Shown here: piece by piece, positions 51,030 through 60,048 of the stretch
How the letters are laid out: every line of letters starts with the position of its first letter
Numbering within the stretch: the stretch's first letter is position 1
Assembly: GCA_003856375.1 (NCBI GenBank)
Contig: CP034120.1
Location: 3,901,501 to 3,965,500, forward strand
Length of the DNA: 64,000 nucleotides
From: Glaciecola amylolytica
GTDB taxonomy: Bacteria; Bacteroidota; Bacteroidia; Flavobacteriales_D; Crocinitomicaceae
Direction of reading: 5' to 3'
Made by a program: the position numbers and the translations under genes
The notes under the pieces: generated by a model
The model's input: only the letters and a program-made list of their open reading frames with translations
The model's database searches: none
Told to the model about the DNA's origin: nothing

Positions 51030-52145
51030 GTGCAATTTAATTCAATACCGGGGCAAGCAGAGATAAAAGCGCATTTGATTGAAGAGGTCAAAGGCGGAAA
51101 AATCAGCCATGCCCAACTTTTTGCAGGAAAATCCGGACACGCAGCCCTTCCATTGGCTTTAGCCTTTGTGCAGTACATCTTTTGTGAAAACAAACAGGAA
51201 AACGACAGCTGCGGAACGTGTCCTTCTTGCAAGAAAGTATCGGATTTACAGCATCCCGATCTGCATTTTTCTTTTCCGACGGTTCAAACCATTTCGAAAA
51301 CAACCAATTCCTTGCTTCCTCTTTGGAGAGCACAAATTCAGGAACTACCTATTTTCGATTTGTATCACTGGACCAAAAGAATGGACGACAAGGAGCGAAA
51401 GCCGATTATCGGGACGGAAGAAAGTCTGGAGATCGTGAAAAAACTCTCGCTGAAATCCTATGAGGGCGGATACAAAATCATGCTTATCTGGATGGCGGAA
51501 GAAATGAATCCAACCTGTGCCAATAAGTTGCTGAAAATTCTGGAAGAGCCACCTGCTAAAACCCTTTTTTTGCTGGTTACGGATAGTCCGGATAAACTCT
51601 TGACAACGATTCTTTCCAGAACACAGATTTTACGCATTCCTTCTTATCCGATGGATATTATCCAACAGGTGGTTGAGCGAAGCGGTGTGGGCCGTCAGCT
51701 TGCGGAAAGTATTGCAGCCAGAAGCAATGGAAACCTGATTGATGCACAGCAAATCATGGGAGATCAATCCGAAGCGAATTTGTTCCGGGAATTGTTCATT
51801 CAGCTGATGCGTGTTTGCTTTAAGAAAGATGTAAATGCCATGCTGGACTGGACGGAACAGGTTTCTGCACTTTCCCGTGAAGGACAAAAACAGTTTGTTC
51901 AATATGCTTTGCACATGGTTCGTCAGAGCGTGCTGAAAAACTACACGCAGGACATGCTTACCCGGGTTTCTCAGGAGGAAGCTGCTTTTCTGGCGAATTT
52001 TGCGCGCTTCATTTCAAACAATAACGTGATTGATTTCATGGAAATCTTCAACGATGCCCATTATCACATCGACCGGAACGCTTTTGGAAAACTGCTCTTT
52101 ACCCAGTTGTGTTTTCAGGTTATGCGCTTCATTCACAAAGCCTGA
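51030..52145 (+). CDS. holB: DNA polymerase III delta' subunit
   Basis: A 371-residue clamp-loader subunit that helps place the sliding clamp on DNA. The start is GTG at 51030 (protein MQFNSIPGQAEIKAHL). The Walker A position reads LFAGKSGHAA (30-39) and lacks the GKT/S lysine context, as expected for a subunit that does not hydrolyse ATP. A zinc site follows at C52, C61, C64 and C67. KLLKILEEPP near 168-177 and LSRTQILRI near 200 are family signatures, the latter holding the arginine finger. The C-terminal collar domain fills 225-371. It is convergent with the next gene, 13 nt away. Confidence 0.9.
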   Translation: MQFNSIPGQAEIKAHLIEEVKGGKISHAQLFAGKSGHAALPLALAFVQYIFCENKQENDSCGTCPSCKKVSDLQHPDLHFSFPTVQTISKTTNSLLPLWRAQIQELPIFDLYHWTKRMDDKERKPIIGTEESLEIVKKLSLKSYEGGYKIMLIWMAEEMNPTCANKLLKILEEPPAKTLFLLVTDSPDKLLTTILSRTQILRIPSYPMDIIQQVVERSGVGRQLAESIAARSNGNLIDAQQIMGDQSEANLFRELFIQLMRVCFKKDVNAMLDWTEQVSALSREGQKQFVQYALHMVRQSVLKNYTQDMLTRVSQEEAAFLANFARFISNNNVIDFMEIFNDAHYHIDRNAFGKLLFTQLCFQVMRFIHKA

Positions 52146-52158
52146 TTGCCTGAAAACA

Positions 52159-52677
52159 TTATTTCAAGACTCTGAAGTTGTATTTCTGAGATAATTTCGT
52201 CTGAACTTTATCCACTTTATTGATTTCCTCGTCGTAACGCATGTCAATCCGGTTTGCAGATTTCTCAATTTCACCTGCCATCGCTTCCTGCGCATCATAA
52301 TCGGCATTCTGATAATCATCGATCAGCTTCAACAGGTTTTTGATCTCTTTATCGCCGTTGTTTTTCATGAACTGCGTGTATTTAAGCGCTTGCATGGTAA
52401 GAGAACTGTCTCCTTTGAAAGGTTGAATTCCCATGAAATCTTTCGTCGTCTGATCGCATAAACGAACCAGTGAATCACATTTTCTCATACACACATCAAT
52501 TCCCTGATCCGTGTCCAAAGCCAGAATATAAGCAGAGTCCAACGCATTGATATGATCAACGATAAAATCATTGTATACCACCACATCATCAAATGATTTT
52601 CTCTTATCATTATTGAAGTTGCACGATGCAAGCAAGCCTGAAAGTAAAGCTGTTAAAACGAAAATTTTGCGACCCAT
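52159..52677 (-). CDS. Predicted lipoprotein, 172 aa
   Basis: The start at 52677 gives a clear lipoprotein signal (MGRKIFVLTALLSGLLASCN, Cys 19). The mature protein is helical and acidic, with landmarks FDDVVVYNDFIVDHINALDSAY near 28-50, two cysteines in DVCMRKCDSLVRLC and a C-terminal KVDKVQTKLSQKY. It resembles small conserved Bacteroidota lipoproteins and may form a helical bundle. The function is unknown. Confidence 0.75.
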   Translation of the reverse strand: MGRKIFVLTALLSGLLASCNFNNDKRKSFDDVVVYNDFIVDHINALDSAYILALDTDQGIDVCMRKCDSLVRLCDQTTKDFMGIQPFKGDSSLTMQALKYTQFMKNNGDKEIKNLLKLIDDYQNADYDAQEAMAGEIEKSANRIDMRYDEEINKVDKVQTKLSQKYNFRVLK

Positions 52678-52830
52678 AAAAATCAAATTAAGTAGTAAAA
52701 AATTATCCCGAAGTTAAATTATTTCATTCAAATTAGCTAGAACCAAGCAATTTCTTGGTCTTTTCGTACTATTCACAAAACACTGTTGTGAAGTCCGTCG
52801 AAAAATGCAAATAGCAACTGTTAATTTTAG

Positions 52831-52838
52831 TATTTTTA
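52831..52838 (+). promoter_or_regulatory. Promoter-like -7 box TATTTTTA of the ricT operon
   Basis: One base off TAnnTTTG (final A), 17 nt before the ricT ATG. The same TAnnTTTA variant stands before the genes at 5482, 45941 and 47942. Confidence 0.4.
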
Positions 52839-52855
52839 CATCAAATTAGAAAACT

Positions 52856-54268
52856 ATGGGATGTTCCTCGTGTAGTAGCGGTGGTGGTACACCTCGCGGC
52901 TGTAAAAATAATGGGACCTGTAGTTCTGGTGGATGTAATAAACTAGGTGTTTTTGATTGGTTGGCAAATATGCAACTTCCAGCTGGTCAGGCTCCTTACG
53001 ATATACTTGAAATTCGCTTCAAAAACAGTCGCAAGACGTTTTACAGAAATGCGAAAAACCTCTCACTTCAAGTAGGTGATGTGGTAGTTGTAGAAGCAAG
53101 CCCGGGTTTCGATGTGGGTGTTGTTTCCGTAGTAGGTGAATTAGCCAGAATTCAGGTCAAGAAGAAGGCTCCGGGCCTAAAGCCAATGGAGACCAAGAAG
53201 ATTTTGCGTATTGCAAATCAGGAAGATATCGATAAATGGGTTCAGGCCCGTTCTTTGGAATCCGAAGTGATGTTTCAGGCTCGTACTTTAGCCGTAAACA
53301 TTGGTTTGGAAATGAAAATTTCCGACGTGGAATACCAGGGAGATTTAACCAAAGCAACATTTTATTATACCGCAGAAGGACGTGTTGATTTCCGTCAGCT
53401 GATCAAAGATATGGCTGATAAATTCAAGATTCGTATCGAGATGCGTCAGATCGGTTCCCGACAGGAAGCTCAACGATTGGGCGGAATCGGATCATGCGGA
53501 AGAGAATTGTGCTGTTCAACCTGGTTGACAGATTTCCGTTCTGTTTCCACTTCTGCGGCACGTTATCAGCAATTATCGCTGAATCCGCAAAAATTAGCCG
53601 GACAATGCGGAAAACTGAAGTGCTGTCTGAACTACGAGTTGGACATGTATCTGGAAGCAATCAAATCTTTCCCGAGCACAGATGTGAAACTGCAAACCGA
53701 AAAAGGAACTGCTTTCCACATTAAAACGGATGTTTTCAAACGACAATTGTGGTACATGTACGAAGGCGAAGCTTCTATCGGAGTGGGTCTTGTGGCACTT
53801 TCACCGGAACGCGTTCAGGACATCATCAAAGTCAACAAGACCGGGAAAAAACCGATGGATCTGAAAGATTTTGATACATCTGCTCAGGTAGCCCGAAAAG
53901 AGCCTGATTATGATAATGTGGTAGGTCAGGATTCTTTGAATCGTTTCGACAATACGTTCAGTAAAAACAAGAAACGCAAGAAGAAAAAGCCGAAAGGTCC
54001 GCGTGCTGAAGGAGAAGCAACTGTTGCAGCTCCGAAACCGGTTCAGAAACAGGATAAGCCTCAGCAGGCAAACAAACCGAAGCAGGAGAACAAGCCGAAA
54101 CCTCAGAATCAGCAGAATAAACCGCAACAGCAAAACAAACCTGTTGATGCCGCAGCTAATGGGGGAAATCCTTCGGCTCAGGCAAATCCGAATCCGGCTA
54201 AAAAGAAAAATAATCGTCGTAGACCACCACGAAAAAACAACGGAGGAAATGAAGGCACTGAAAAATAG
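52856..54268 (+). CDS. ricT: RicT-like PSP1-domain protein
   Basis: A 470-residue homolog of RicT (YaaT), a subunit of the iron-sulfur Y-complex that supports RNase Y-dependent RNA processing in Bacillus; its role in Bacteroidota is inferred. The N-terminus is Gly/Ser/Cys-rich (cysteines at 3, 6, 16, 22 and 27). The PSP1 core (about 45-290) has the conserved GSCGRELCCSTWL and GQCGKLKCCLNYE cysteine motifs. The C-terminal 130 residues are low-complexity and basic, rich in K, P, Q and N, ending in an RRRPPRKNN patch that may bind RNA. It is first in a seven-gene operon and overlaps gldH by 20 nt. Confidence 0.9.
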   Translation: MGCSSCSSGGGTPRGCKNNGTCSSGGCNKLGVFDWLANMQLPAGQAPYDILEIRFKNSRKTFYRNAKNLSLQVGDVVVVEASPGFDVGVVSVVGELARIQVKKKAPGLKPMETKKILRIANQEDIDKWVQARSLESEVMFQARTLAVNIGLEMKISDVEYQGDLTKATFYYTAEGRVDFRQLIKDMADKFKIRIEMRQIGSRQEAQRLGGIGSCGRELCCSTWLTDFRSVSTSAARYQQLSLNPQKLAGQCGKLKCCLNYELDMYLEAIKSFPSTDVKLQTEKGTAFHIKTDVFKRQLWYMYEGEASIGVGLVALSPERVQDIIKVNKTGKKPMDLKDFDTSAQVARKEPDYDNVVGQDSLNRFDNTFSKNKKRKKKKPKGPRAEGEATVAAPKPVQKQDKPQQANKPKQENKPKPQNQQNKPQQQNKPVDAAANGGNPSAQANPNPAKKKNNRRRPPRKNNGGNEGTEK

Positions 54269-54722
54269 TTGGATTCTTGGTTTGATGGTTCTTCTCTATT
54301 CTTGTGGGGATGCGCCGCTTTACAATAAGTCTTACTCGTTCAAGAATAATGCCTGGGAACAGAATGTAAAACCCGTTTTCAAGGTGCAGATTCCTGATAC
54401 GAGTTCTTTTTACACCATTCAGATTACCGTTCGCACAACGACAGATTACGCCTACAATAACCTGTGGTTTTTCATTCATTCCAAAACTCCCAAAGGGCAG
54501 GTAGGCCGGGAACCGATTGAAATGAAAATTGCCAATCCCGATGGTTCGTGGATCGGTGAAACTTCAGGAACAATTGTTGAAAATACCGTTTACTTCAAAC
54601 ACCGGAAATTCCCTCAGAAAGGAGCTTATACCTTCACGTTTGAACAAGGAATTACGGAGCAGAGTGCTCAAAATGTGATGGATATCAGTTACGCAGTAAT
54701 CAAAGATCCCAATCAGAAATAA
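54249..54722 (+). CDS. gldH: Gliding motility lipoprotein GldH
   Basis: A 157-residue lipoprotein (MKALKNSWILGLMVLLYSC, Cys 19) of the GldH family, needed for gliding motility and linked with the type IX secretion apparatus. Family landmarks are PLYNKSYSFKNNAW near 23-36, TTDYAYNNLWFFIH near 65-78 and the closing TFTFEQGITEQSAQNVMDISYAV. The ATG at 54249 overlaps the ricT end and follows a good GGAGG ribosome site. It agrees with the several T9SS cargo proteins in the window. Confidence 0.93.
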   Translation: MKALKNSWILGLMVLLYSCGDAPLYNKSYSFKNNAWEQNVKPVFKVQIPDTSSFYTIQITVRTTTDYAYNNLWFFIHSKTPKGQVGREPIEMKIANPDGSWIGETSGTIVENTVYFKHRKFPQKGAYTFTFEQGITEQSAQNVMDISYAVIKDPNQK

Positions 54723-54725
54723 GTT

Positions 54726-55160
54726 ATGGAAATCAAGGTTATCAATAAGTCAACAAATGAATTGCCCGAATATGCAACAGTAGATTCTGCCGGTTTGGAT
54801 ATTCGTGCTTTTTTGAGTGAATCCGTGACTTTAAAACCTTTGGAACGCAGGTTGATTCCAACCGGATTGTACCTGGAAATTCCAAGTGGTTATGAGGTTC
54901 AGATCAGACCCAGAAGCGGTTTCGCATTCAAACAAGGTGTTACGGTACTCAATTCACCCGGAACCATTGATGCGGATTATCGCGGCGAGATCGGTGTGCT
55001 GTTGATTAACTTATCCAATGAAAATGTCATCATTGAACATGGTGAACGTGTTGCTCAGATGGTTGTAGCACCTTTTGTGCAGGCAAAATTAAAACTAACG
55101 GATGAACTTTCGGAAACCAACCGCGGAGATGGCGGTTTCGGAAGTACAGGAAAAAATTAA
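54726..55160 (+). CDS. dut: Deoxyuridine 5'-triphosphate nucleotidohydrolase
   Basis: A 144-residue trimeric dUTPase that converts dUTP to dUMP and keeps uracil out of DNA. All five motifs are present: DSAGLDIRA (20-28), RPRSGFA (about 61-67), [16 protein letters not shown] (about 76-91), GERVAQMVV (about 105-113) and the P-loop-like [10 protein letters not shown] (about 132-141). It starts 3 nt after gldH stops, within the operon. Confidence 0.97.
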   Translation: MEIKVINKSTNELPEYATVDSAGLDIRAFLSESVTLKPLERRLIPTGLYLEIPSGYEVQIRPRSGFAFKQGVTVLNSPGTIDADYRGEIGVLLINLSNENVIIEHGERVAQMVVAPFVQAKLKLTDELSETNRGDGGFGSTGKN

Positions 55161-55168
55161 ATCATACT

Positions 55169-56176
55169 ATGAAAGTTATCGTTCCAATGGCGGGGCGTGG
55201 TAGCCGATTAAGACCACATACTTTAACAGTTCCGAAACCTCTTGTGCCTGTTGGCGGGAAACCGATCGTGCACCGTTTGGTGGAAGACATTGCGGCAGTT
55301 TGTAATGAACCGATCGAAGAAATCGGTTTTGTGATCGGTGACTTCGGAATTGAGATTGAAAATGAATTGATCAAAGTTGCTGAGAAACTGGGAGCAAAAG
55401 GAACAATCTTTTATCAGGATAAACCACTTGGTACTGCTCATGCGGTATTGTGTGCAGAAAAATTATTGGACGGACCGGTTGTTGTCGCTTTCGCAGATAC
55501 GCTTTTCCGTGCAAACTTTACCATTGATCCTCACGCAGACGGAATTCTTTGGGTAAAACAGATTGAAGATCCAAGTAACTTTGGAGTGGTAAAAATGAAC
55601 GAAAATGGAGACATTATCGATTTCGTTGAAAAACCCAGAGAATTTGTGTCTGATTTGGCCATGATCGGTATTTACTACTTCAAAGATGGTTTAGCTTTAA
55701 GAGATGAATTAAACTATTTGGTAGAAAACGGTATCATAAAGAGCGGCGAGTACCAACTTCCCGATGCTTTGCGCAGATTAACCGAAAAAGGTAAGCGCTT
55801 TAAACCGGGTGAAGTAGACGAATGGCTGGATTGCGGAAACAAAGAAGTGACCGTTATTACCAATCAGCGTGTGTTGGAATACGACCAGGAAAAAGGTATC
55901 GATATGGTAGATGATTCTGCAAAAGTTTTGAATTCGGTGATTATTCCTCCTTGTTATGTGGGGAAAGATGTCATCATTGAAAACTCTGTGGTAGGTCCTC
56001 ACGTTTCTCTTGGAAAAGGTTCAGTAGTAACTAATTCCATCATTAAAAACAGTATTTTACAGAATTATTCCATCATCGTTGACGCAAATATGCATAACTC
56101 CATGTTGGGATCTCATTCAAAATACAAAGGTTTGGCTCGGGATTTGAGCTTAAGTGATTACTCAATTATCAGCTAA
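55169..56176 (+). CDS. Sugar-phosphate nucleotidyltransferase
   Basis: A 335-residue enzyme of the glucose-1-phosphate thymidylyl/uridylyltransferase superfamily, making an activated NDP-sugar. The catalytic start is IVPMAGRGSRLRPHT (4-18) with PKPLVPVGGKPI (22-33), followed by QDKPLGTAHAV near 83-93, DPSNFGVVKM and VEKPREF. The C-terminal part (about 245-335) forms hexapeptide beta-helix repeats (VGKDVIIENSVVGPHVSLGKGSVVTNS). The NTP and sugar cannot be decided. It overlaps the TPR gene start by one base (TAATG). Confidence 0.9.
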   Translation: MKVIVPMAGRGSRLRPHTLTVPKPLVPVGGKPIVHRLVEDIAAVCNEPIEEIGFVIGDFGIEIENELIKVAEKLGAKGTIFYQDKPLGTAHAVLCAEKLLDGPVVVAFADTLFRANFTIDPHADGILWVKQIEDPSNFGVVKMNENGDIIDFVEKPREFVSDLAMIGIYYFKDGLALRDELNYLVENGIIKSGEYQLPDALRRLTEKGKRFKPGEVDEWLDCGNKEVTVITNQRVLEYDQEKGIDMVDDSAKVLNSVIIPPCYVGKDVIIENSVVGPHVSLGKGSVVTNSIIKNSILQNYSIIVDANMHNSMLGSHSKYKGLARDLSLSDYSIIS

Positions 56177-57885
56177 TGAGATATTTCCTTTACATCAGTG
56201 CTTTGGCTCTTTCTTTCACTTCTTGTGTAGTAAAGAAAGTTGTTACTTCTGAAAAACCAGGTTCTAAACCGGATCTGGCTTATATTCAGACTTTTCACAA
56301 TGCCATTCGCTACAAAGTAAAGGGACAAACGGCTAATGCTATTCAGGCATTTGATTCGTGTTTGGTGATGCGCCCAACGGATGATGCGGCAGCTTTCGGT
56401 TTAAGTCAGTGCTACCTGCAAATGGATAATAAAACCAAAGCTTCCGAATACTCGGAACTTGCCAGCAAACTGGACCCGGACAATATCTGGTACACGCAGG
56501 AATTGGGTTACATGTATTACAATCAGGGCAAGTTTGTGGAATCGGAGAAATGCTTCGCGAAAATGGTGAAAGCACAACCGGCAAACGTTGATTGGTTGTT
56601 CGCCCACGCAGAAATATTGAAGCGTTTGGGCCGCCAGATGGATGCAATCAACTCCTTGACAAAAATGGAAGATCAATTGGGTGTTTTACCCGATTTGTCA
56701 ATCCAGAAATTTGAGTTGTATGTTTCTTTGAAACAGGAGGAAAAAGGACTTGCCGAGATTCACAAAGCACGTGAAGTTTATCCGGATGATCTGAGTCTGA
56801 TCGGAACACTGGTGGATTATTATTTCTCCAAGCGCGAAATTTCAAAAGCACAATCCATGTTGGTGGAATTGGTGAAGAACGATCCGACAAACGCACGCGC
56901 AAACCTGGCTTTGGGTGATTTGTATTACCGCCAAATGAACAAAACGGAAGCTTACACTTACTTCAAAGCCGCTTTTCAGGGAACAGACATTGATCTGGAC
57001 ACTAAAATGTCCTTGATTTTGGATATTTACGAAAAACAAGTCATTGTTGACAAAGAACTGATCGAGTTGGCTGATTTGCTGATTGTCAATTATCCGAATA
57101 ACGCAAAAGGATATTCTGTGAAGGGAGATCTGTTATTGCGCAACAACGAAAAAGAAGCTGCTTTGGAAGCCTATAAAACGGCCCTCAAATTCGAAGAAAC
57201 GAAATTTCCGATCTGGAATCAGGTATTGATTCTGGAGTATGAATTGTTGAAATTCGATGATCTGTATAAAGATGCACGCGCTTGCAGTGCCCTCTTCCCG
57301 ACTATTTCAAATGTGCAGTTGCTTTATACCATTGCCTGTGTTCAATTGGATCGATTCCAGGAAGCAATTGATGCTGCAGACATGGGGAAAGAATTGGTTG
57401 TGAATGATCCGGCCGTTGAATCGGAATTCTATGCACAAAAAGGAGATGCGCTTTTCGGATTGAAAAAAAATCAGGAAGGTGCCGAAGCTTACGACAAAGC
57501 GATCAGCATTTATCCTTCCAATTTGCTGACCAAGAACAATTACGCCATGCGTCTGGCATTGGCAAATATGGATCTGGAGAAGGCTGAAAAACTGATTAAC
57601 GAAATCATCGACAGCAAAGCAAACCAGGCGCCTTATCACGACACGAAAGGATTGGTGCTTTTCAAACAAGGAAAATTCAAACAGGCTTTGGAGCAATTCA
57701 CCATTGCCGACGAATTGGAAAAAGAAAACAAAAACTATATCGAACACATGGGTGACGCTTTCTTTAAGTTAGGAGATTCCGGCAAGGCTCTCGAATTATG
57801 GAAAAAAGCACTTTCACTTGGATCAAAGAACAAATCATTAAGCAAAAAAATTCAATCAAAAACGTATGTCGATCCGGAATATTAA
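56176..57885 (+). CDS. TPR-repeat lipoprotein
   Basis: A 569-residue outer-membrane-type lipoprotein (MRYFLYISALALSFTSC, Cys 17) with about ten tetratricopeptide repeats spanning 36-560. Examples are YKVKGQTANAIQAFDSCLVMRPTD, QELGYMYYNQGKFVESEKCF, ALGDLYYRQMNKTEAYTYFKAA and KGLVLFKQGKFKQALEQF. Such repeats bind proteins, so a scaffold role in the envelope is inferred. It lies between the nucleotidyltransferase and the DUF4292 lipoprotein, overlapping both, an order kept in many Bacteroidota. Confidence 0.9.
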   Translation: MRYFLYISALALSFTSCVVKKVVTSEKPGSKPDLAYIQTFHNAIRYKVKGQTANAIQAFDSCLVMRPTDDAAAFGLSQCYLQMDNKTKASEYSELASKLDPDNIWYTQELGYMYYNQGKFVESEKCFAKMVKAQPANVDWLFAHAEILKRLGRQMDAINSLTKMEDQLGVLPDLSIQKFELYVSLKQEEKGLAEIHKAREVYPDDLSLIGTLVDYYFSKREISKAQSMLVELVKNDPTNARANLALGDLYYRQMNKTEAYTYFKAAFQGTDIDLDTKMSLILDIYEKQVIVDKELIELADLLIVNYPNNAKGYSVKGDLLLRNNEKEAALEAYKTALKFEETKFPIWNQVLILEYELLKFDDLYKDARACSALFPTISNVQLLYTIACVQLDRFQEAIDAADMGKELVVNDPAVESEFYAQKGDALFGLKKNQEGAEAYDKAISIYPSNLLTKNNYAMRLALANMDLEKAEKLINEIIDSKANQAPYHDTKGLVLFKQGKFKQALEQFTIADELEKENKNYIEHMGDAFFKLGDSGKALELWKKALSLGSKNKSLSKKIQSKTYVDPEY

Positions 57886-58741
57886 ATGGTTAGGTCTTGT
57901 TGTATTCGTCATTCTTGCTTCCTGTGCAAGAAGACCTGTGGAACAAAAACCGATCAAACTTGAGAAAAGAAAAACCAGCGAGTTAACTCACGTAATGGAC
58001 AGTCTTTCCGATATCAGACCCAATTCGTTTTATACTAAAATCAAGTGTCATTTTTCGGATACCAACCGCAGAATCAGCTTCAAGACTTCTATCCGGTCTA
58101 TCAAAGACAGCATCATCAACCCGATGATCACCTTTGCCGGAATTCCAATTGTGAATTCCATTATCCGACGTGATTCCTTGTTGATTTCCAACAGAAAGGA
58201 TAAATGTGCCATCCGGACAACCATGAGCTATATCAAGGAATCCTTTGGAGTAGATTTCGATTACCGGAATATTGAGGAATTGCTGCTTGGATTACCGGTT
58301 GCTTACGACACTACTCAAAAGTACTTCCAGATCAATGATCCTTCCAATTACGTTATTTCGTCGCATCGGAAGCGGATTATTAAGAAGGAAAACAAAAACA
58401 AACACGAGAAAGAGAATATCAACAATCCGCGGAGAGATCGAAACGGAAATGAAGACGGCGAAGATGAGGTAATGATTCGTTATTTTATTCATCCTTCCTT
58501 AAAAAGCATCAGCCGATTGGTCATTGACAGTCCGGAAGATACTACGCATATTTCGGTAGATTATTTCAGCCGCGATACTGTTGATACCTATCTGCTTCCA
58601 AAAGAAGTTGTGATCGATATTGTAACCGCACGGAATCATATCGTTCTAACTATGGATTACGATAAAACAGAAATAAATACTCCTCAGGAAATTTACTTTG
58701 TAATACCGGAAGAATATGGCAACTGCAGTTCTGAAAAATAG
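57866..58741 (+). CDS. DUF4292 family lipoprotein
   Basis: A 291-residue lipoprotein (MSIRNIKWLGLVVFVILASC, Cys 20) of the DUF4292 family, common in Bacteroidota and LolA/LolB-like in shape. Landmarks are FYTKIKCHFSDTNRRISFKTSIRSIKDS near 52-80 and INPMITFAGIPIVNSIIRRDS near 84-103. It carries an unusual charged insertion near 170-200 (KENKNKHEKENINNPRRDRNGNEDGEDE) that is probably disordered. It overlaps the genes on both sides by 20 and 26 nt. Confidence 0.87.
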   Translation: MSIRNIKWLGLVVFVILASCARRPVEQKPIKLEKRKTSELTHVMDSLSDIRPNSFYTKIKCHFSDTNRRISFKTSIRSIKDSIINPMITFAGIPIVNSIIRRDSLLISNRKDKCAIRTTMSYIKESFGVDFDYRNIEELLLGLPVAYDTTQKYFQINDPSNYVISSHRKRIIKKENKNKHEKENINNPRRDRNGNEDGEDEVMIRYFIHPSLKSISRLVIDSPEDTTHISVDYFSRDTVDTYLLPKEVVIDIVTARNHIVLTMDYDKTEINTPQEIYFVIPEEYGNCSSEK

Positions 58742-60026
58742 TCTGTTTACGGTTCTACTGGCTTGCACAAGCGTCACCTGGTCTCAGAAAAAAAGTGATC
58801 AGCTGCAAGCAGAACAAAACAAGCTGGAGAAGAAACTTTCCACGACGAAATCGCTATTGGATAAAGTCAAAAAAGGAACCGAAACTTCTCTGAATGAACT
58901 GAAATTAATCGAAAATCAGGTAAAAAACCGCGAGTTGCTGGTTCGGAATTTTGACAATCAGATCAGAAGTGCCGAATTGACCATTTCCTCCAAGGGAGAA
59001 CAGATCAAGGAACTCCAAAAACGCCTCGTGCTTTTGAAAGAACAGTATAAGAAGCTGTTAATCTACGCATACAAACACCGGAACAAATCTGCTAAAATGA
59101 TGTTCATTTTTTCCTCTTCAAACTATTTTGAAGCAGTGAAGCGAACGTCTTACCTCAAACGACTTTCCGAAATTCAGCAAAAGCAGTTTAAGGTGATTCT
59201 TCAAAATGAAAAAACGATTCACAAAGAGATAAACACGATCAGCAAGGAAAAAGAACACAAAAAGACCCTGCTTGAGGAAAAAATCGTTGAAAAAAAGCAA
59301 ATTGAAAAGGACAAGTCTGCGAAACAGCAATCATTGGAAAAACTGCGCAAAGATGAAAGTTCTTTGATGGCGGAAATGAAGGAACAGGAACGTCAAAAGG
59401 CAGAATTGAAACGCAGAATCAAGCAGGCGATTGAGAAGGAAATTGCGGATGCTGAAGCGAAAGCCAAAAAAGAAGCTGAGAGAAAGGCAGCTCTTGCGGC
59501 AAAAAGCACTTCAACGGCATCTACTCCAAAAACAACGACCACCACAACAGCTCCTGCAAAAGAAGTTGCTTTTACGGATACAAAGGAAAACATTGCTCTG
59601 GGCAAGAATTTCGAATCGAACAGAGGGAAATTGCCCTGGCCGGTTGCCAAAGGATCCATTACGGAAAGCTACGGGAAAAACGCACATCCTACGCTTCCGA
59701 ATGTCTTTACGAACAACAACGGAATCGATATCGGTGCGCCGAAAAACTCTCAGGTACGGGCTGTTTTTGATGGCGAAGTAACCAGTGTACTCAACATCCC
59801 GGGAGCAGGAAAAGTGGTTATTATCAAACACGGTGCTTACCGCACGGTTTACAGTAATCTTCAGGAAGCTTATGTTTCGGTAGGAGACAAAGTCGGATCA
59901 AAACAATCGATCGGTTCCTTGTTGTCCGATGAAGAAGGCAATTTGTCTACCGCTCATTTTGAGATTCATCAGGTGGTTGAAGGAACTGTTCAACGTATCA
60001 ATCCGACCTTGTGGCTGGCGCAGTAA
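58716..60026 (+). CDS. EnvC-like murein hydrolase activator (degenerate M23 domain)
   Basis: A 436-residue exported protein: signal peptide (about 1-23), a long coiled coil (about 24-265, with KKKSDQLQAEQNKLEKKL and many K/E heptads), an Ala/Lys- then Thr-rich linker (about 240-285), and a LytM/M23 domain (about 305-436). In this domain the first zinc-ligand histidine is replaced: NNNGIDIGAP stands where peptidases have HxGxD, though HFEIH is kept near the end. That fits a non-catalytic activator of amidases in cell separation, as for EnvC. It is the last gene of the ricT operon. Confidence 0.9.
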   Translation: MATAVLKNSLFTVLLACTSVTWSQKKSDQLQAEQNKLEKKLSTTKSLLDKVKKGTETSLNELKLIENQVKNRELLVRNFDNQIRSAELTISSKGEQIKELQKRLVLLKEQYKKLLIYAYKHRNKSAKMMFIFSSSNYFEAVKRTSYLKRLSEIQQKQFKVILQNEKTIHKEINTISKEKEHKKTLLEEKIVEKKQIEKDKSAKQQSLEKLRKDESSLMAEMKEQERQKAELKRRIKQAIEKEIADAEAKAKKEAERKAALAAKSTSTASTPKTTTTTTAPAKEVAFTDTKENIALGKNFESNRGKLPWPVAKGSITESYGKNAHPTLPNVFTNNNGIDIGAPKNSQVRAVFDGEVTSVLNIPGAGKVVIIKHGAYRTVYSNLQEAYVSVGDKVGSKQSIGSLLSDEEGNLSTAHFEIHQVVEGTVQRINPTLWLAQ

Positions 60027-60048
60027 TCTGATCTGAGAAGAATTATCA

